DNA of 64,000 bases, taken from G965276765 sp965276765. Lineage in GTDB: Bacteria; Actinomycetota; Acidimicrobiia; Acidimicrobiales; Palsa-688. The position numbers were made by a program, and so were the translations under genes. This document shows, piece after piece, positions 34,109-43,368 of this stretch (the first letter of the stretch is position 1; each line of letters begins with the position of its first letter). Below the pieces are notes generated by a model. The model was not told the DNA's origin. It did not search any database and worked only from the letters and a program-made list of their open reading frames with translations. The stretch lies in assembly GCA_965276765.1 (NCBI GenBank), contig OZ255627.1, forward strand, positions 1,612,001 to 1,676,000, written 5' to 3'.

Positions 34109-35158
34109 ATGTCCCGAACAGCGAATCGACTAGGTGCACCACGTCTCAAGGACGTGGCCGTGGCGGCGGGTGTGCATCTCTCCACTGCCTCGAGGGCGCT
34201 GAACGATCAGACCGCGGCAATGGTCCAGGCGGAGACTGTCGCGAAGGTCCGCCTCGCCGCCAGTGAGTTGGGATACCGAGTCAACGGCATGGCCCGGGGG
34301 CTCAAGACACGCCGCTCGATGGCGATCGGGATGGTGGTGCCTGACATCACCAACCCTTTCTTCCCACCCGCGGTTCGCGGTGCGGAGGAGGTCCTGACCG
34401 AGGCCGGGTTCTCGTTACTCCTCTCCAGCAGTGACAACGATCCCGACAAGGCCCGCACCCAGCTCGACACGATGCTCGAGGCACGCGTCGACGGACTCCT
34501 GTTGGCCATGGTTCGCCGCCACGACCCCATCGTCGACCGCTTGGACTCCAGTGGGACGCCCGTCGTCTTGTTCAACCGTACAGTCGATCACAGCGCCATC
34601 TCCTCTGTGGTGCCGAACGATGCTCGCGGCATACGGCTGGCCGTGGCTCACCTGGACGACCTGGGTCATCGCCGAGTCGGCCTCGTGGTAGGGCCGCTGT
34701 TTACGTCCAATGGTGACCGTCGCCTCCGGGCCTTCGGCCGAGCTATGCGCCGGCTTGGCCGGGAATCCCATGTCGTGGAGGCCGTAGCGTTCGACGAGGC
34801 CGCTGGATACCGCGCCGCGCGCCAGATGCTCCGGGACTTCCCCGGTATCACGGCCGTCGTGGCCGGCAACGATCTGATAGCGCTCGGGGTGATCGATGCG
34901 GCCGTCGAAGCCGGGTTGAGCTGCCCGCGCGACCTGTCAGTTGTGGGGATCAACGACATGCCCCTTGCCGGCCGCCTGCAGCCACCCCTCACCAGCGTGA
35001 CGGTACCGGAGCGGGACCTTGGGCGGTTGGCGGCGGAGTGCCTGATCGCCAGGATTGCCGATCCGGGGCAACCGCCGCAGCGCATTGTCGTGCCCGTGAG
35101 CCTCGTCGTCCGGGGTTCGACTGCACCTCCCGCCAAGGTGGATCGCTCCGGCTCCTGA
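34109..35158 (+). CDS. LacI-family transcriptional regulator
   Basis: This 349-residue regulator has the LacI HTH (PRLKDVAVAAGVHLSTASRA, about 10-29), the hinge with GLKTRRSMAIGMVVPDITNP, and a periplasmic-binding-protein-like effector domain. The latter includes FNRTVDHSAISSVVPND, HRRVGLVVG and NDLIALGVIDAA. I chose the ATG at 34109 (GGAG upstream); GTG 34073 with GAAGGA is an alternative and the frame is open from 33896. Family members bind even-length palindromes with a central CG, as found at six island promoters, and are usually released by a pathway sugar or metabolite. Confidence 0.92.
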   Translation: MSRTANRLGAPRLKDVAVAAGVHLSTASRALNDQTAAMVQAETVAKVRLAASELGYRVNGMARGLKTRRSMAIGMVVPDITNPFFPPAVRGAEEVLTEAGFSLLLSSSDNDPDKARTQLDTMLEARVDGLLLAMVRRHDPIVDRLDSSGTPVVLFNRTVDHSAISSVVPNDARGIRLAVAHLDDLGHRRVGLVVGPLFTSNGDRRLRAFGRAMRRLGRESHVVEAVAFDEAAGYRAARQMLRDFPGITAVVAGNDLIALGVIDAAVEAGLSCPRDLSVVGINDMPLAGRLQPPLTSVTVPERDLGRLAAECLIARIADPGQPPQRIVVPVSLVVRGSTAPPAKVDRSGS

Positions 35159-35179
35159 GACGGGAGATGACGGGGCGGC

Positions 35180-35207
35180 TTGACAAGTTTGAGGGGCCGG
35201 CTAGATT
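35180..35207 (+). promoter_or_regulatory. promoter of the TPP-enzyme operon
   Basis: TTGACA (35180-35185), a 16-bp spacer and TAGATT (35202-35207) form the best sigma-A-like promoter in the window. Transcription should start at about 35214, inside operator B. Confidence 0.75.
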
Positions 35208-35211
35208 GTTG

Positions 35212-35225
35212 TGCAATCGGTTGCA
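35212..35225. promoter_or_regulatory. LacI-type operator B
   Basis: TGCAATCGGTTGCA is palindromic except at the two bases flanking the central CG. It begins four bases after the -10 box and covers the expected +1, a classical repressor position for the TPP-enzyme operon. Confidence 0.85.
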
Positions 35226-35288
35226 AGAAATGGGGTTGTCTTCGTGGGGGAGATCGCAACGGGTTCGGAGGCGGGAGGCGCGTCGGGT

Positions 35289-37103
35289 GTGCTGGACATC
35301 GACCTCTCACCCGACCCGGCCTCGAACGCCCCCGAGCACGGAGGGGGTCTGCTGACCGCCCTGCTCATTGAGCACGGGGTCGAGTACGTGTTCGGTCTTC
35401 CCGGTGGCCAGACCCTTGCCCTCTACGACGGCATCAGCGCGCAGGAGGGCCAGATTCGCCACGTCCTGGTGCGTGATGAGCGGTCGGCGGCGTACGCGGC
35501 CGACGCCTACGCTCGGGTTACCGGCCGAGTCGGGGTGTGCGACGCGACGGTGGGGCCAGGTACAGCGAAGCTGCCATCCGGCTTGGGCGAGGCGCTTGGC
35601 TCCTCGATCCCGGTCGTGGCACTGGTGAGCGAGCTTCCGGCGCGCTTGGCGCCGCACCGCTACCGGAGCGCAGCATCTCAAGCGCTCGATCAGGCGACGT
35701 TACTGGGCCCGGTAACGAAGTGGCAGGCGACGGTGCCCGACCTGGAAGCGCTACCCGACCTCGTATGTCAGGCCTTCCGGGAGGCGACAAGCGGACGGCC
35801 AGGGCCGACCGCACTCCTCCTTCCACAAGATGTGCTCGATGGCCCCGTTCCTCCCGCACTTGTGAGTCGTCTCAGGGGGTCTGCCCCGAAGGCAGCCGGT
35901 GCGGCCCCCGCTCGGTTCGGCCGGTATCCGGCCTTTCGGCCGGCCCCGGAGGCGGCCGATGTCGTCGCGGCGGCACTGGTGCTTGCGCGTGCCCGCAGGC
36001 CGCTCATCGTCGCCGGTGGAGGGGTGCTGATCTCTGGGGCGGAGGCCGCGCTGACCACGCTGGCCGAGAAGCTGTCGGCTGCAGTGGCAACCTCCTTGTC
36101 GGGCAAGGGCTCGATTGCGGAAGGTCATCCCTTGGCGGTGGGCGTCGTTGGGTCGATGGGCTGCCCGGCGGCAGCCACAACGATGGACGATGCCGACGTG
36201 ATCCTCTTGGTGGGCACCAAGGCAGGGAGCGGCCCGACGTTCAACTGGTCCCGGCCTCGTGGCGACCAGCTCGTTGTCCAGGTTGACATAGACCCGGCCG
36301 AACTGGGCCGTGTCTTTCCGCTCTCGGCCGCTGTCCTCGCCGACGCAAGAACCGGCTTGCTGGCGCTGGTGGATGCGCTCGATAGGCAGACGAGGGGAGC
36401 CGACGCCGCCACTCCGACGGATCGGGCGAAGTGGACCGCAACCGTGGCAGGTCACGTCGCGAGTTGGCGGGCGGAGCGTCATCGGGAGGGGTGTAGCAAT
36501 GCCCGGCCCATCGTGCCCCAGCGCGTGGTCGCTGAGCTGGAGATGCTCCTTGACCCCGATGACATCCTCGTCTGTGACGCGAGCCTTTCCAGCGGCTGGG
36601 TCGGGGTGTATCTCGAGCAACGGGCATCTGGGAGGCGGGTGCTCATGCCCCGGGGCTTGGCGGGCCTCGGGTTCGCGCTTCCCGCTGCAATCGGCGTCGC
36701 TACGGCCGATCGGGATCGACGAACCGTCGTGCTCACCGGCGATGGTGCTATCGGATATGCAGTCGGAGAATTCGCGACGGTCGTTGAACAGCGGTTGCCT
36801 ATCACAGTGGTGGTTTTGAACAATCGTTCGCTGGGATGGATCCGATGGTACCGAAAGATCACTTTCGGCCGGGGGTGGGAGGACGATGACTTCGGTGACG
36901 TCGACTACAGCGCGGTAGCGCGCGCTTACGGTTGGAACGGACAGCGAGTAGCGAATCCGGATGCCCTGCGGCCTGCCATGGCCGAAGCGCTGGCCGGGAG
37001 ACATCCAAGCCTGCTCGACCTGGTCACGGAGACCTGGACGACACCCGTCTCCGGCCATCGGGGCGCGGTCGAGCGCGGGACCACATCCGGATATGGAGGC
37101 TGA
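35289..37103 (+). CDS. thiamine pyrophosphate-dependent enzyme (acetolactate synthase-like)
   Basis: This product has about 604 residues from GTG 35289 (GGGAGG ten bases upstream; GTG 35244 is also possible). The N-terminal Pyr domain has the catalytic Glu in RDERSAAYAADAYAR, a central domain follows, and the C-terminal PP domain holds GDGAIGYAVGEFATVVEQ and LNN at the proper distance. The family includes acetolactate synthase, benzoylformate decarboxylase, oxalyl-CoA decarboxylase and cyclohexanedione hydrolases such as IolD, so the reaction is open. It leads the operon TPP enzyme-creatininase-ADH-DapA. Confidence 0.87.
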   Translation: MLDIDLSPDPASNAPEHGGGLLTALLIEHGVEYVFGLPGGQTLALYDGISAQEGQIRHVLVRDERSAAYAADAYARVTGRVGVCDATVGPGTAKLPSGLGEALGSSIPVVALVSELPARLAPHRYRSAASQALDQATLLGPVTKWQATVPDLEALPDLVCQAFREATSGRPGPTALLLPQDVLDGPVPPALVSRLRGSAPKAAGAAPARFGRYPAFRPAPEAADVVAAALVLARARRPLIVAGGGVLISGAEAALTTLAEKLSAAVATSLSGKGSIAEGHPLAVGVVGSMGCPAAATTMDDADVILLVGTKAGSGPTFNWSRPRGDQLVVQVDIDPAELGRVFPLSAAVLADARTGLLALVDALDRQTRGADAATPTDRAKWTATVAGHVASWRAERHREGCSNARPIVPQRVVAELEMLLDPDDILVCDASLSSGWVGVYLEQRASGRRVLMPRGLAGLGFALPAAIGVATADRDRRTVVLTGDGAIGYAVGEFATVVEQRLPITVVVLNNRSLGWIRWYRKITFGRGWEDDDFGDVDYSAVARAYGWNGQRVANPDALRPAMAEALAGRHPSLLDLVTETWTTPVSGHRGAVERGTTSGYGG

Positions 37104-37111
37104 TTCGCCAA

Positions 37112-37930
37112 ATGCCACGTCACGTTGAACGACTGCTCGAGCGGCTCAGCCAACCGGTGGCCGCCCGACTGCTCGCGACGAGCGGCGTCGCCGTCCTTGC
37201 GGCCGGCAGCATCGAGCAGCACGGTAGCCACCTACCGCTCGGAACGGACTCGTTCGCTGCCCTCTCGATCGCCGAGCGCGTCGCCGAGCGCCTCGACACC
37301 GTGGTGGCCACCTTGGGGCCAATCGGGATCGCGCCCTATCACTTGGGATGGCCCGGCTCCCTCAGCCTCTCCCCTGAGACCCTGATGGCTGTGTTCGCCG
37401 ACGTGGCGGGAAATCTTCGCGGGGCCGGCGTGCGGCGAGTAGTGGTCGTCAACTGGCACGAGGGAAACTCACCGACGCTTCGGTTGGCCGCCGACAACGC
37501 TCAACGGGCATTCGGCTTACAGGTCGTCATGGCCGAGGCTCACGTGATCACGAACTCGTTGCACCCGGACGAGATGGAGTTCACTCACGCGGGCTCAATG
37601 GAAACAGCTGCGGTGCTTGCCTATGATTCGTCGCTGGTCAGGTTGGACCAGGTGATGGCGCCCACCGATGCCGGAGCGGGTGAGGCGGCGCATGCCCTGT
37701 TCAGAAGACACGATGTCTTCCCCGTCCTCCAGGACTTCCACCAGATCGCCCCAACGGGCTGGTACGGGCACCCGGAGCGGGCCGAAGTGGGACGCTCGGA
37801 AGAGATTGCCGAAGAGGTCGCCGATCTCATCGTCAAGCGAGCGAAGGAGGTCTGGGCCGTGCTTGGCGTGCATAGCAACGGCCAATCCAATGAGATGCAG
37901 ACAGGGCCCGCCGACGGGGTGATGCCATGA
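37112..37930 (+). CDS. creatininase-family protein
   Basis: This 272-residue metal-dependent amidohydrolase of the creatininase fold has GSIEQHGSHLPLGTD (Glu, His and Asp ligands, about residues 30-44), NWHEGN (near 111) and the C-terminal HAGSMETA. Relatives open cyclic amides (creatinine amidohydrolase, formamidase ArfB) or mature mycofactocin. In this operon a lactam- or amide-opening step in catabolism is more likely than cofactor synthesis, since no mycofactocin genes are near. The stop overlaps the ADH start. Confidence 0.87.
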   Translation: MPRHVERLLERLSQPVAARLLATSGVAVLAAGSIEQHGSHLPLGTDSFAALSIAERVAERLDTVVATLGPIGIAPYHLGWPGSLSLSPETLMAVFADVAGNLRGAGVRRVVVVNWHEGNSPTLRLAADNAQRAFGLQVVMAEAHVITNSLHPDEMEFTHAGSMETAAVLAYDSSLVRLDQVMAPTDAGAGEAAHALFRRHDVFPVLQDFHQIAPTGWYGHPERAEVGRSEEIAEEVADLIVKRAKEVWAVLGVHSNGQSNEMQTGPADGVMP

Positions 37931-39006
37931 CAACAAAGACCACCCCTGGTCCCGTCGGCGACACGATGCGCGCGGCGGTCCTCGCCGACTTCGGTCGGCT
38001 CACCCTGACCGAGACTCCGGTGCCTCGAGTTGGGCCAGGTGAGGTGCTGTGCCAGGTACTGGCGTGCGGTCTTTGCGGCACTGACCTCAAGATCGTGAGC
38101 GGCGCCTTCCGGGGCACATGGCCGCCATCTCTTCCCTTCATCATCGGTCACGAATGGTCTGGCGTGATCGTTGCGATGGGTTCCGGCACGGAGCGCAGTG
38201 GCCTAGCGGTCGGAGATCGGGTGGTCGCCGAGAACCACGCCGGCTGTGGAGAGTGCCGATTGTGCCGCTCGGGCCGTTACAACCTCTGCGAGCGGGTCAG
38301 AGAACCAGGTTTCAAGCTCTACGGTCACACCGCTCCTGGCGCCCTCGCCCAGTTTGCGGCCCGTCCTGTGACGGCTACCTACAAGCTGCCCGACAGCGTG
38401 AGCGACGTCTCCGGCGTCCTCGTCAACCAGGCCGCGTTGACCGTGCACGCGGCCCGAAGGGCGACAATCAGACCGGGCTCGAGCGTGGCCGTCTTCGGTC
38501 CCGGGTTGTTGGGACTCCTGATGCTCCAGGTAGCTCGGGCCGCAGGGGCCACGCAGGTCATCACCGTCGGTCGAGGCGCGCGCCTTACGACGGCGAGCGA
38601 GCTCGGAAGTACGAACATCATCGACTATGAGCGTACGAGTCCCGTAGACGAGATCCGCGCTCTGACAGATGGTCGGGGAGTCGACTACGTCTTCGACTGC
38701 TCCGGCAATCCAGCTGTAGTTGAGCAGATGGTGCGCTCGGTGAGGCGAGGGGGCACGGTCGCCATTCTCGGCCTCACAGGCGGAGCAACTGCGCAACTAC
38801 CCGTCGATCTTCTCGCCCTCGACGAGCTGACCGTGCTCGGCGTGCGGTCAAGCCCCAACGCCTATCCCGCCACGATCGAGCTGATCGCCAGTGGCGCCAT
38901 CCGAACCGACCCGCTGACGACGGAGCGATACACCCTCGACAATGTCCAGGACGCATTCCTGGCGCTCGAGAGCCGTTCGGCGATCCGGCCCATCGTGGTG
39001 ATCTGA
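37927..39006 (+). CDS. zinc-dependent alcohol dehydrogenase (MDR family)
   Basis: This 359-residue medium-chain dehydrogenase has a catalytic zinc site with Cys in CGLCGTD and GHEWSG. Structural zinc Cys residues occur in CGECRLCRSGRYNLC, and the nucleotide fold contains GPGLLG. It resembles the sorbitol/threonine dehydrogenase branch. It oxidises a secondary alcohol or reduces a ketone with NAD(P). ATGA overlap with the creatininase gene supports strict co-expression. Confidence 0.92.
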   Translation: MTTKTTPGPVGDTMRAAVLADFGRLTLTETPVPRVGPGEVLCQVLACGLCGTDLKIVSGAFRGTWPPSLPFIIGHEWSGVIVAMGSGTERSGLAVGDRVVAENHAGCGECRLCRSGRYNLCERVREPGFKLYGHTAPGALAQFAARPVTATYKLPDSVSDVSGVLVNQAALTVHAARRATIRPGSSVAVFGPGLLGLLMLQVARAAGATQVITVGRGARLTTASELGSTNIIDYERTSPVDEIRALTDGRGVDYVFDCSGNPAVVEQMVRSVRRGGTVAILGLTGGATAQLPVDLLALDELTVLGVRSSPNAYPATIELIASGAIRTDPLTTERYTLDNVQDAFLALESRSAIRPIVVI

Positions 39007-39010
39007 GGTC

Positions 39011-39973
39011 ATGGTGGCGTTTGCGCTTGAAGGTGTGATCGCAGCTCCGGTGACTCCGTTCACGGCTGAGAATCAGCTGGATACCGAAATGCTGGGCTGG
39101 CTGTGCGACCGCCTGGTGCGTCATGGCGTGCATGGGCTCGCCCTGCCGCTGCACACGGGGGAGTCTCTGAACCTCTCGCAGGCAGAACGCGAGCGCGCCC
39201 TTACGACCGCCGTGGCGGCCGTGGCCGGCCGGCTGCCGGTGCTTGCCCACGTCAGCATGCCTGGGACCGATCAAGTGATCGAACTTGCGGTCCACGCCGA
39301 GCAGGCCGGCGCTAGCGCCGTCATCTCGGTGACTCCCTACCACTGGCGCCCCTCCCGACGCGGTCTGGTCGAGCACTTCCGCGCCGTGTGTCGCTCTGTG
39401 ACGATTGGAGTGGTTGCCTACAACTTCCCCTCTCGTCTCGGGGTGACTCTCAGCCCTGATGTGATCGAGGAGTTGTTGGACGAGTGTCCCAACTTCATCG
39501 GAGTGAAGGACGCGAGCTATGACATGCAGTTCTTCACCGAGGCCTGTCGGCGCGCATCCAAGCGGCGCCCCGATTTTGCGATGCTTACGGGGGTCGAGTT
39601 CCTCTTGGCGTCGATGCCCCTTGGGGGCGCCGGTTGCTTCTCTCCAGCCTCATGCATCGCGCCCGAGCTGATTCTCGAGCTCTACCGTGCTTGCCAAGCC
39701 GCCGACCTGGCTCGAGCTCGTCCACTGCAGTACCGAGCTTCCGCCCTGTGGCATCTGCTGCGCGAGTGTGGTTACCCAGCATCGGTGAAGGCTGCCCTCG
39801 CGCTGCAGGGTCACCCGGTCGGTGGCGTCCGGCTGCCGCTCGTCGACCTTGATGACGGCACGCTTGACCGCCTGACCCGGGGGTTGCAGGATCTCGGCCT
39901 GCTCGGACGGGCGGGGTCAACCCCGCCACCGTACAGCTCTGAAGCCCCTGGAAAGTCCTACGTTTCGACTTGA
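39011..39973 (+). CDS. DapA-family lyase/aldolase
   Basis: This 320-residue class I (Schiff-base) aldolase-family protein has the catalytic Lys in IGVKDASY and the Tyr in VAYNFPSRLG; the substrate loop reads HTGES. Members include dihydrodipicolinate synthase, N-acetylneuraminate lyase and 2-keto-3-deoxy-sugar lyases. Here, in a catabolic operon four bases after the ADH, a retro-aldol or dehydratase step on a 2-oxo acid is expected. The start is ATG 39011, or GTG 39014, which has a better distance from GAGG. Confidence 0.88.
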   Translation: MVAFALEGVIAAPVTPFTAENQLDTEMLGWLCDRLVRHGVHGLALPLHTGESLNLSQAERERALTTAVAAVAGRLPVLAHVSMPGTDQVIELAVHAEQAGASAVISVTPYHWRPSRRGLVEHFRAVCRSVTIGVVAYNFPSRLGVTLSPDVIEELLDECPNFIGVKDASYDMQFFTEACRRASKRRPDFAMLTGVEFLLASMPLGGAGCFSPASCIAPELILELYRACQAADLARARPLQYRASALWHLLRECGYPASVKAALALQGHPVGGVRLPLVDLDDGTLDRLTRGLQDLGLLGRAGSTPPPYSSEAPGKSYVST

Positions 39974-40004
39974 ACAACGAAGGGAAGATGCATCCGCCTT
40001 TTCC

Positions 40005-40016
40005 GCAAACGATTGC
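40005..40016. promoter_or_regulatory. LacI-type operator C
   Basis: GCAAACGATTGC is an exact match to GCAAnCGnTTGC. It lies 51 bases before the start of the ABC-transporter binding-protein gene. A possible promoter TTGCCG (40013-40018), 16 bp, TATGAA (40035-40040) would make it overlap the -35 box. Confidence 0.8.
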
Positions 40017-40066
40017 CGTTTGCTTGCTTTGCACTATGAACCTGCTCGCATACTAGGAGGTCGACC

Positions 40067-41365
40067 GTGAAACTCGCCCAAGCGATCACCAGCAGCAAGG
40101 CCGCAGGAACACGCCGCCGTCGTGGCCTGGCGTGGACCGCAGCAGCCGCAGCCGTGACGCTGACAGTTGCCGCCTGTGGGAGCGGCTCTACCTCTACTGC
40201 CGGAGGTCAGAACTCCGCAGGAAGCAAGTCCAAGCCCATCACCGTGGGTGTCTCGGTATCGCTCTCGGGAGACTTCTCCGGAGATGGGCTGGCGACAGAG
40301 CAGGGGTACAAGACTTGGGCCGCGTTCCAGAATGCGCATGGTGGCATCCTTGGTCACAAGGTCGTGATGAGCTTTGTCTCGGACGGATCGAGCCCGACGC
40401 AAGTCGTGACCAACTATCAGAAGCTCATAACCGTAAGCCACGTCGACTTCGTGCTCGGTCCCTACTCCACTCTGCTGACGCGACCCGCGTCGACCATCGC
40501 CAACCGCTACAGCTACGTGATGCTCGAGGGCATAGGTGGTGGCCCTTCGGTCTTCCAGTCGGGACTGAAGAACGTGTTCGATGTGAGCGCATCCGCGAAG
40601 TATCAGATGATTACATTCGCGAAGTGGCTGGTGGCCAAGGAGCCTCGCCAACCGGTCGCCTACGCGACGATGGACGATCCCTTCATCAAGCCCGAGACAG
40701 ACGGGGCACGGGCGTATCTAACCGCGCACGGCTTCCCGTCCGCGGTCTACAAAGTCTATCCCTTGGAGACGACGGATTTCACTCCAATTGCAGCCGCCCT
40801 CGCCGCGACAAAGGCGAAGGTCGTCGTGCTCGGCACGATGCCGCCGGATGGCTACGCGATGATCCAGGACTTCATTCAGGACAAGTACAACCCCAAGTTG
40901 CTCATCGAGGCCTCGGGCCCCGACCAGGGCTCGCAGTTTGTCAAGGCGGTCGGCGCCAAGAACACTGAAGCCATCATGGTGCCCAACACGTGGTACCCGG
41001 GCTCAACCTTCTACCAGAATTCCGAGATGGTCGCCCAGTACCTGAAGCTCTTTGGAGGCAAGGCCGCCGATATCAGCGCCGACGTTGCCGAGGCGTTCTC
41101 AGCGGGTCAGGTCTTGGCTCAGGCCGTTACGCACAACAACTCGCTGAGCAACACCAAGCTTGAGTCCTACCTGCACTCCGGGGCCACGTTCAAGACGGTC
41201 CAGGGACCGGTGAAGTTCGCTGCCGACGGTGAGAATGCGGCGGCCACGCCGTACGTCTTCCAGTGGCAGAAGGGGACCCCGGTCGCAGTACTGCCGCTCG
41301 GAGCCTCGGATGTCAAGCCGATCGAAGCAACCCGTCCTGCTTGGGGAACGACGAGTGGATCGTAG
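40067..41365 (+). CDS. Liv-type ABC transporter substrate-binding lipoprotein
   Basis: This 432-residue protein has a GTG start with AGGAGG six bases upstream. A signal peptide (RRRR then a hydrophobic stretch) ends in the lipobox TVAAC, so the mature protein is anchored as a lipoprotein. The body is a type I periplasmic-binding fold (ITVGVSVSLSGDFSGDG) as in branched-chain amino acid and aromatic/amide binding proteins. It captures the island substrate outside the cell and passes it to the permeases encoded downstream. Confidence 0.93.
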   Translation: MKLAQAITSSKAAGTRRRRGLAWTAAAAAVTLTVAACGSGSTSTAGGQNSAGSKSKPITVGVSVSLSGDFSGDGLATEQGYKTWAAFQNAHGGILGHKVVMSFVSDGSSPTQVVTNYQKLITVSHVDFVLGPYSTLLTRPASTIANRYSYVMLEGIGGGPSVFQSGLKNVFDVSASAKYQMITFAKWLVAKEPRQPVAYATMDDPFIKPETDGARAYLTAHGFPSAVYKVYPLETTDFTPIAAALAATKAKVVVLGTMPPDGYAMIQDFIQDKYNPKLLIEASGPDQGSQFVKAVGAKNTEAIMVPNTWYPGSTFYQNSEMVAQYLKLFGGKAADISADVAEAFSAGQVLAQAVTHNNSLSNTKLESYLHSGATFKTVQGPVKFAADGENAAATPYVFQWQKGTPVAVLPLGASDVKPIEATRPAWGTTSGS

Positions 41366-41395
41366 CGAGGACTCTTCAGCGAGATTGGAGCCAGA

Positions 41396-42268
41396 TTGCT
41401 AATCCTACAAGCCATCGTCGACGGAATCCTGGTAGGAGGGTTCTATGCCCTGATGGGCGCAGGTCTCACTCTGGTGTTCGGTGTCATGGACATCGTGAAC
41501 TTTGCTCAAGGCGCGCTGGTTGTATTGGGAGCCTATCTGAGTTACGCCTTGTATTCCCATCTGAACATCGACCCCTTCCTGTCGTTGATCGTTACTGTGC
41601 CGGTGATAGGACTCCTTGGTGTCGGCATCTACTGGCTGCTGATCAAGCCCATCAAACGGGACCGGGTGGTCATGTCACTACTCGTCATGTTCGCGGTAGC
41701 CACCCTGGTGGAGGGGGTGCTCGATCTGGCCTTCTCCAGCAACCTGGTGCAGATCCACGCCTCGTACGTCAACGAGTCATTCAAGTTACTTGGACTCAAT
41801 TTCCCGCTGATCTACGTCTATGCCTTCATCCTCAGCGTCGGGTTGCTTGCCGGTCTCTACGGGTTGCTGTACCGAACCAGATTTGGTCGTAGCTTGCGAG
41901 CTTCGATGCAGAATCCCGTGGCAGCCCGACTTGTGGGTATCAACACCGACCGGGTCTCGGCAACGACTCTCGGCATCGGCTTCGGACTCGCTGCCGCTGG
42001 TGGGATGGTGTTCGGCACGACAAACGCCTTTGATGCCGCAAGTTCGTACGATCTCATCTCCCGGTTGCTCGTGATCGTCATCCTCGGGGGCTTCGGGAGC
42101 GTAGGGGGAGCGCTCGTGGCTGCCGTTCTCATGCTCGTGATACAAGACGTGGTCGCCGTGACCTGGTCGCCGGTATGGGGGCAGACGACCTTCTACATCG
42201 TCTTGGTCGTTGTTCTGCTGTTGCGGCCCCAAGGCCTGTTTGGTCGCCAGGGGGTTCGAGCTCAGTGA
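41396..42268 (+). CDS. Liv-type ABC transporter permease (LivH-like)
   Basis: This 290-residue membrane protein starts at TTG 41396 with GGAG five bases upstream. About eight hydrophobic segments occur, with the family motif GLTLVFGVMDIVNFAQG near the N-terminus and an EAA-like loop (GRSLRASMQNPVAARLVGIN). It forms half of the inner-membrane channel. The stop overlaps the GTG of the second permease. Confidence 0.92.
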   Translation: MLILQAIVDGILVGGFYALMGAGLTLVFGVMDIVNFAQGALVVLGAYLSYALYSHLNIDPFLSLIVTVPVIGLLGVGIYWLLIKPIKRDRVVMSLLVMFAVATLVEGVLDLAFSSNLVQIHASYVNESFKLLGLNFPLIYVYAFILSVGLLAGLYGLLYRTRFGRSLRASMQNPVAARLVGINTDRVSATTLGIGFGLAAAGGMVFGTTNAFDAASSYDLISRLLVIVILGGFGSVGGALVAAVLMLVIQDVVAVTWSPVWGQTTFYIVLVVVLLLRPQGLFGRQGVRAQ

Positions 42269-43368
42269 CAACGACCCTCAAGCCAACGGCGACAGTGACG
42301 CCGGCATCGTACGACCTGCCCAAGCCGGCCCGGTGGGGCGCGTTGGTGGTGGTCTGCGCGGCGCTGCTTCTGTTCCCACTCGTTTTCTCGAACCCGGCAG
42401 TAACGGCTATCGGTGTCTTTGCCATGATCTATCTGTTGGCTGTCTCCGGGTGGAACATATTCTCCGGGTACTCGGGTTACATAGCGCTCGGCCACGCCGT
42501 CTTCTTCGGCATCGGTCAGTACACGTCGGCGCTGATGACCAGCCACTTCAAGATACCGCCCGGGTGGGACTCGTTTGCCCTGTTGCCGGTGGCTGGTCTC
42601 TTCGCAGGTGTAGCGGCCGTGCCGATCGGACTGATCCTTTTGAGGGTGCGCAAGCACACCTTCATCGTCCTCACCATCGCGGTTATGTTCATCTTCCAGT
42701 TGCTCGCATTCAACTTCAGCTCATTTACGGGAGGCTCCTCAGGCTTGCAGATGCCGTTCCCAACCTGGCAGGGAAATTACTTCAACGAGCCCTTCTACTA
42801 CATAGGACTGGCTGCGGCCGCAGTTGCCATCACTGTTTCATGGTGGGTGCGCCGGTCCAAGTACGGTCTTGGATTGTTGGCCATTCGCGACGACGAGGAT
42901 CGAGCTCGTAGTCTCGGGATACACACGACACGGACCAAGCTGATTGCGTTCGCCATCTCGGCCGTCTTCGTCGGGGCGGCCGGAGCAATCTATGCGCCCT
43001 TCGTCGGGTCGGTGTTCCCTCAGTTCGCCTTCGACCCGAGTTTCGACCTCGCCCTCGCTGTCATGGCATTTACCGGGGGGCTGGGCACCCTGATTGGCCC
43101 GTCGCTTGGAGCGCTGGTTATCGCCTCCGCGCAGCAGTATTTCTTGCTCGAGTTCGGTGGTGCCAACGTGTTCTTGATCGTATACGGCCTGCTGTTCGTC
43201 GTCATCCTTCGACTTCTACCTTCGGGCGTGGTGCCGAGTGTGTCCCAAGCCTGGCGACACTGGGCGGTAGCTCGTGAGCGGTCCCGCAGCAGACCGTCGT
43301 TGCCGCCGCCGGGTCCAGAGCCTCCCCGGGTCTCGGTCGGCGCTGATCGTGAGAGGTTATTGGAGTGA
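42265..43368 (+). CDS. Liv-type ABC transporter permease (LivM-like)
   Basis: This permease of 367 residues starts at GTG 42265, overlapping the LivH-like stop. About ten hydrophobic segments occur, with the typical LivM strings NIFSGYSGYIALGHAVFFGI and GLGLLAIRDDEDRARSLGI. The tail (about 30 residues) is Arg/Pro-rich and cytoplasmic. It is the partner channel subunit. Confidence 0.92.
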   Translation: MTTTLKPTATVTPASYDLPKPARWGALVVVCAALLLFPLVFSNPAVTAIGVFAMIYLLAVSGWNIFSGYSGYIALGHAVFFGIGQYTSALMTSHFKIPPGWDSFALLPVAGLFAGVAAVPIGLILLRVRKHTFIVLTIAVMFIFQLLAFNFSSFTGGSSGLQMPFPTWQGNYFNEPFYYIGLAAAAVAITVSWWVRRSKYGLGLLAIRDDEDRARSLGIHTTRTKLIAFAISAVFVGAAGAIYAPFVGSVFPQFAFDPSFDLALAVMAFTGGLGTLIGPSLGALVIASAQQYFLLEFGGANVFLIVYGLLFVVILRLLPSGVVPSVSQAWRHWAVARERSRSRPSLPPPGPEPPRVSVGADRERLLE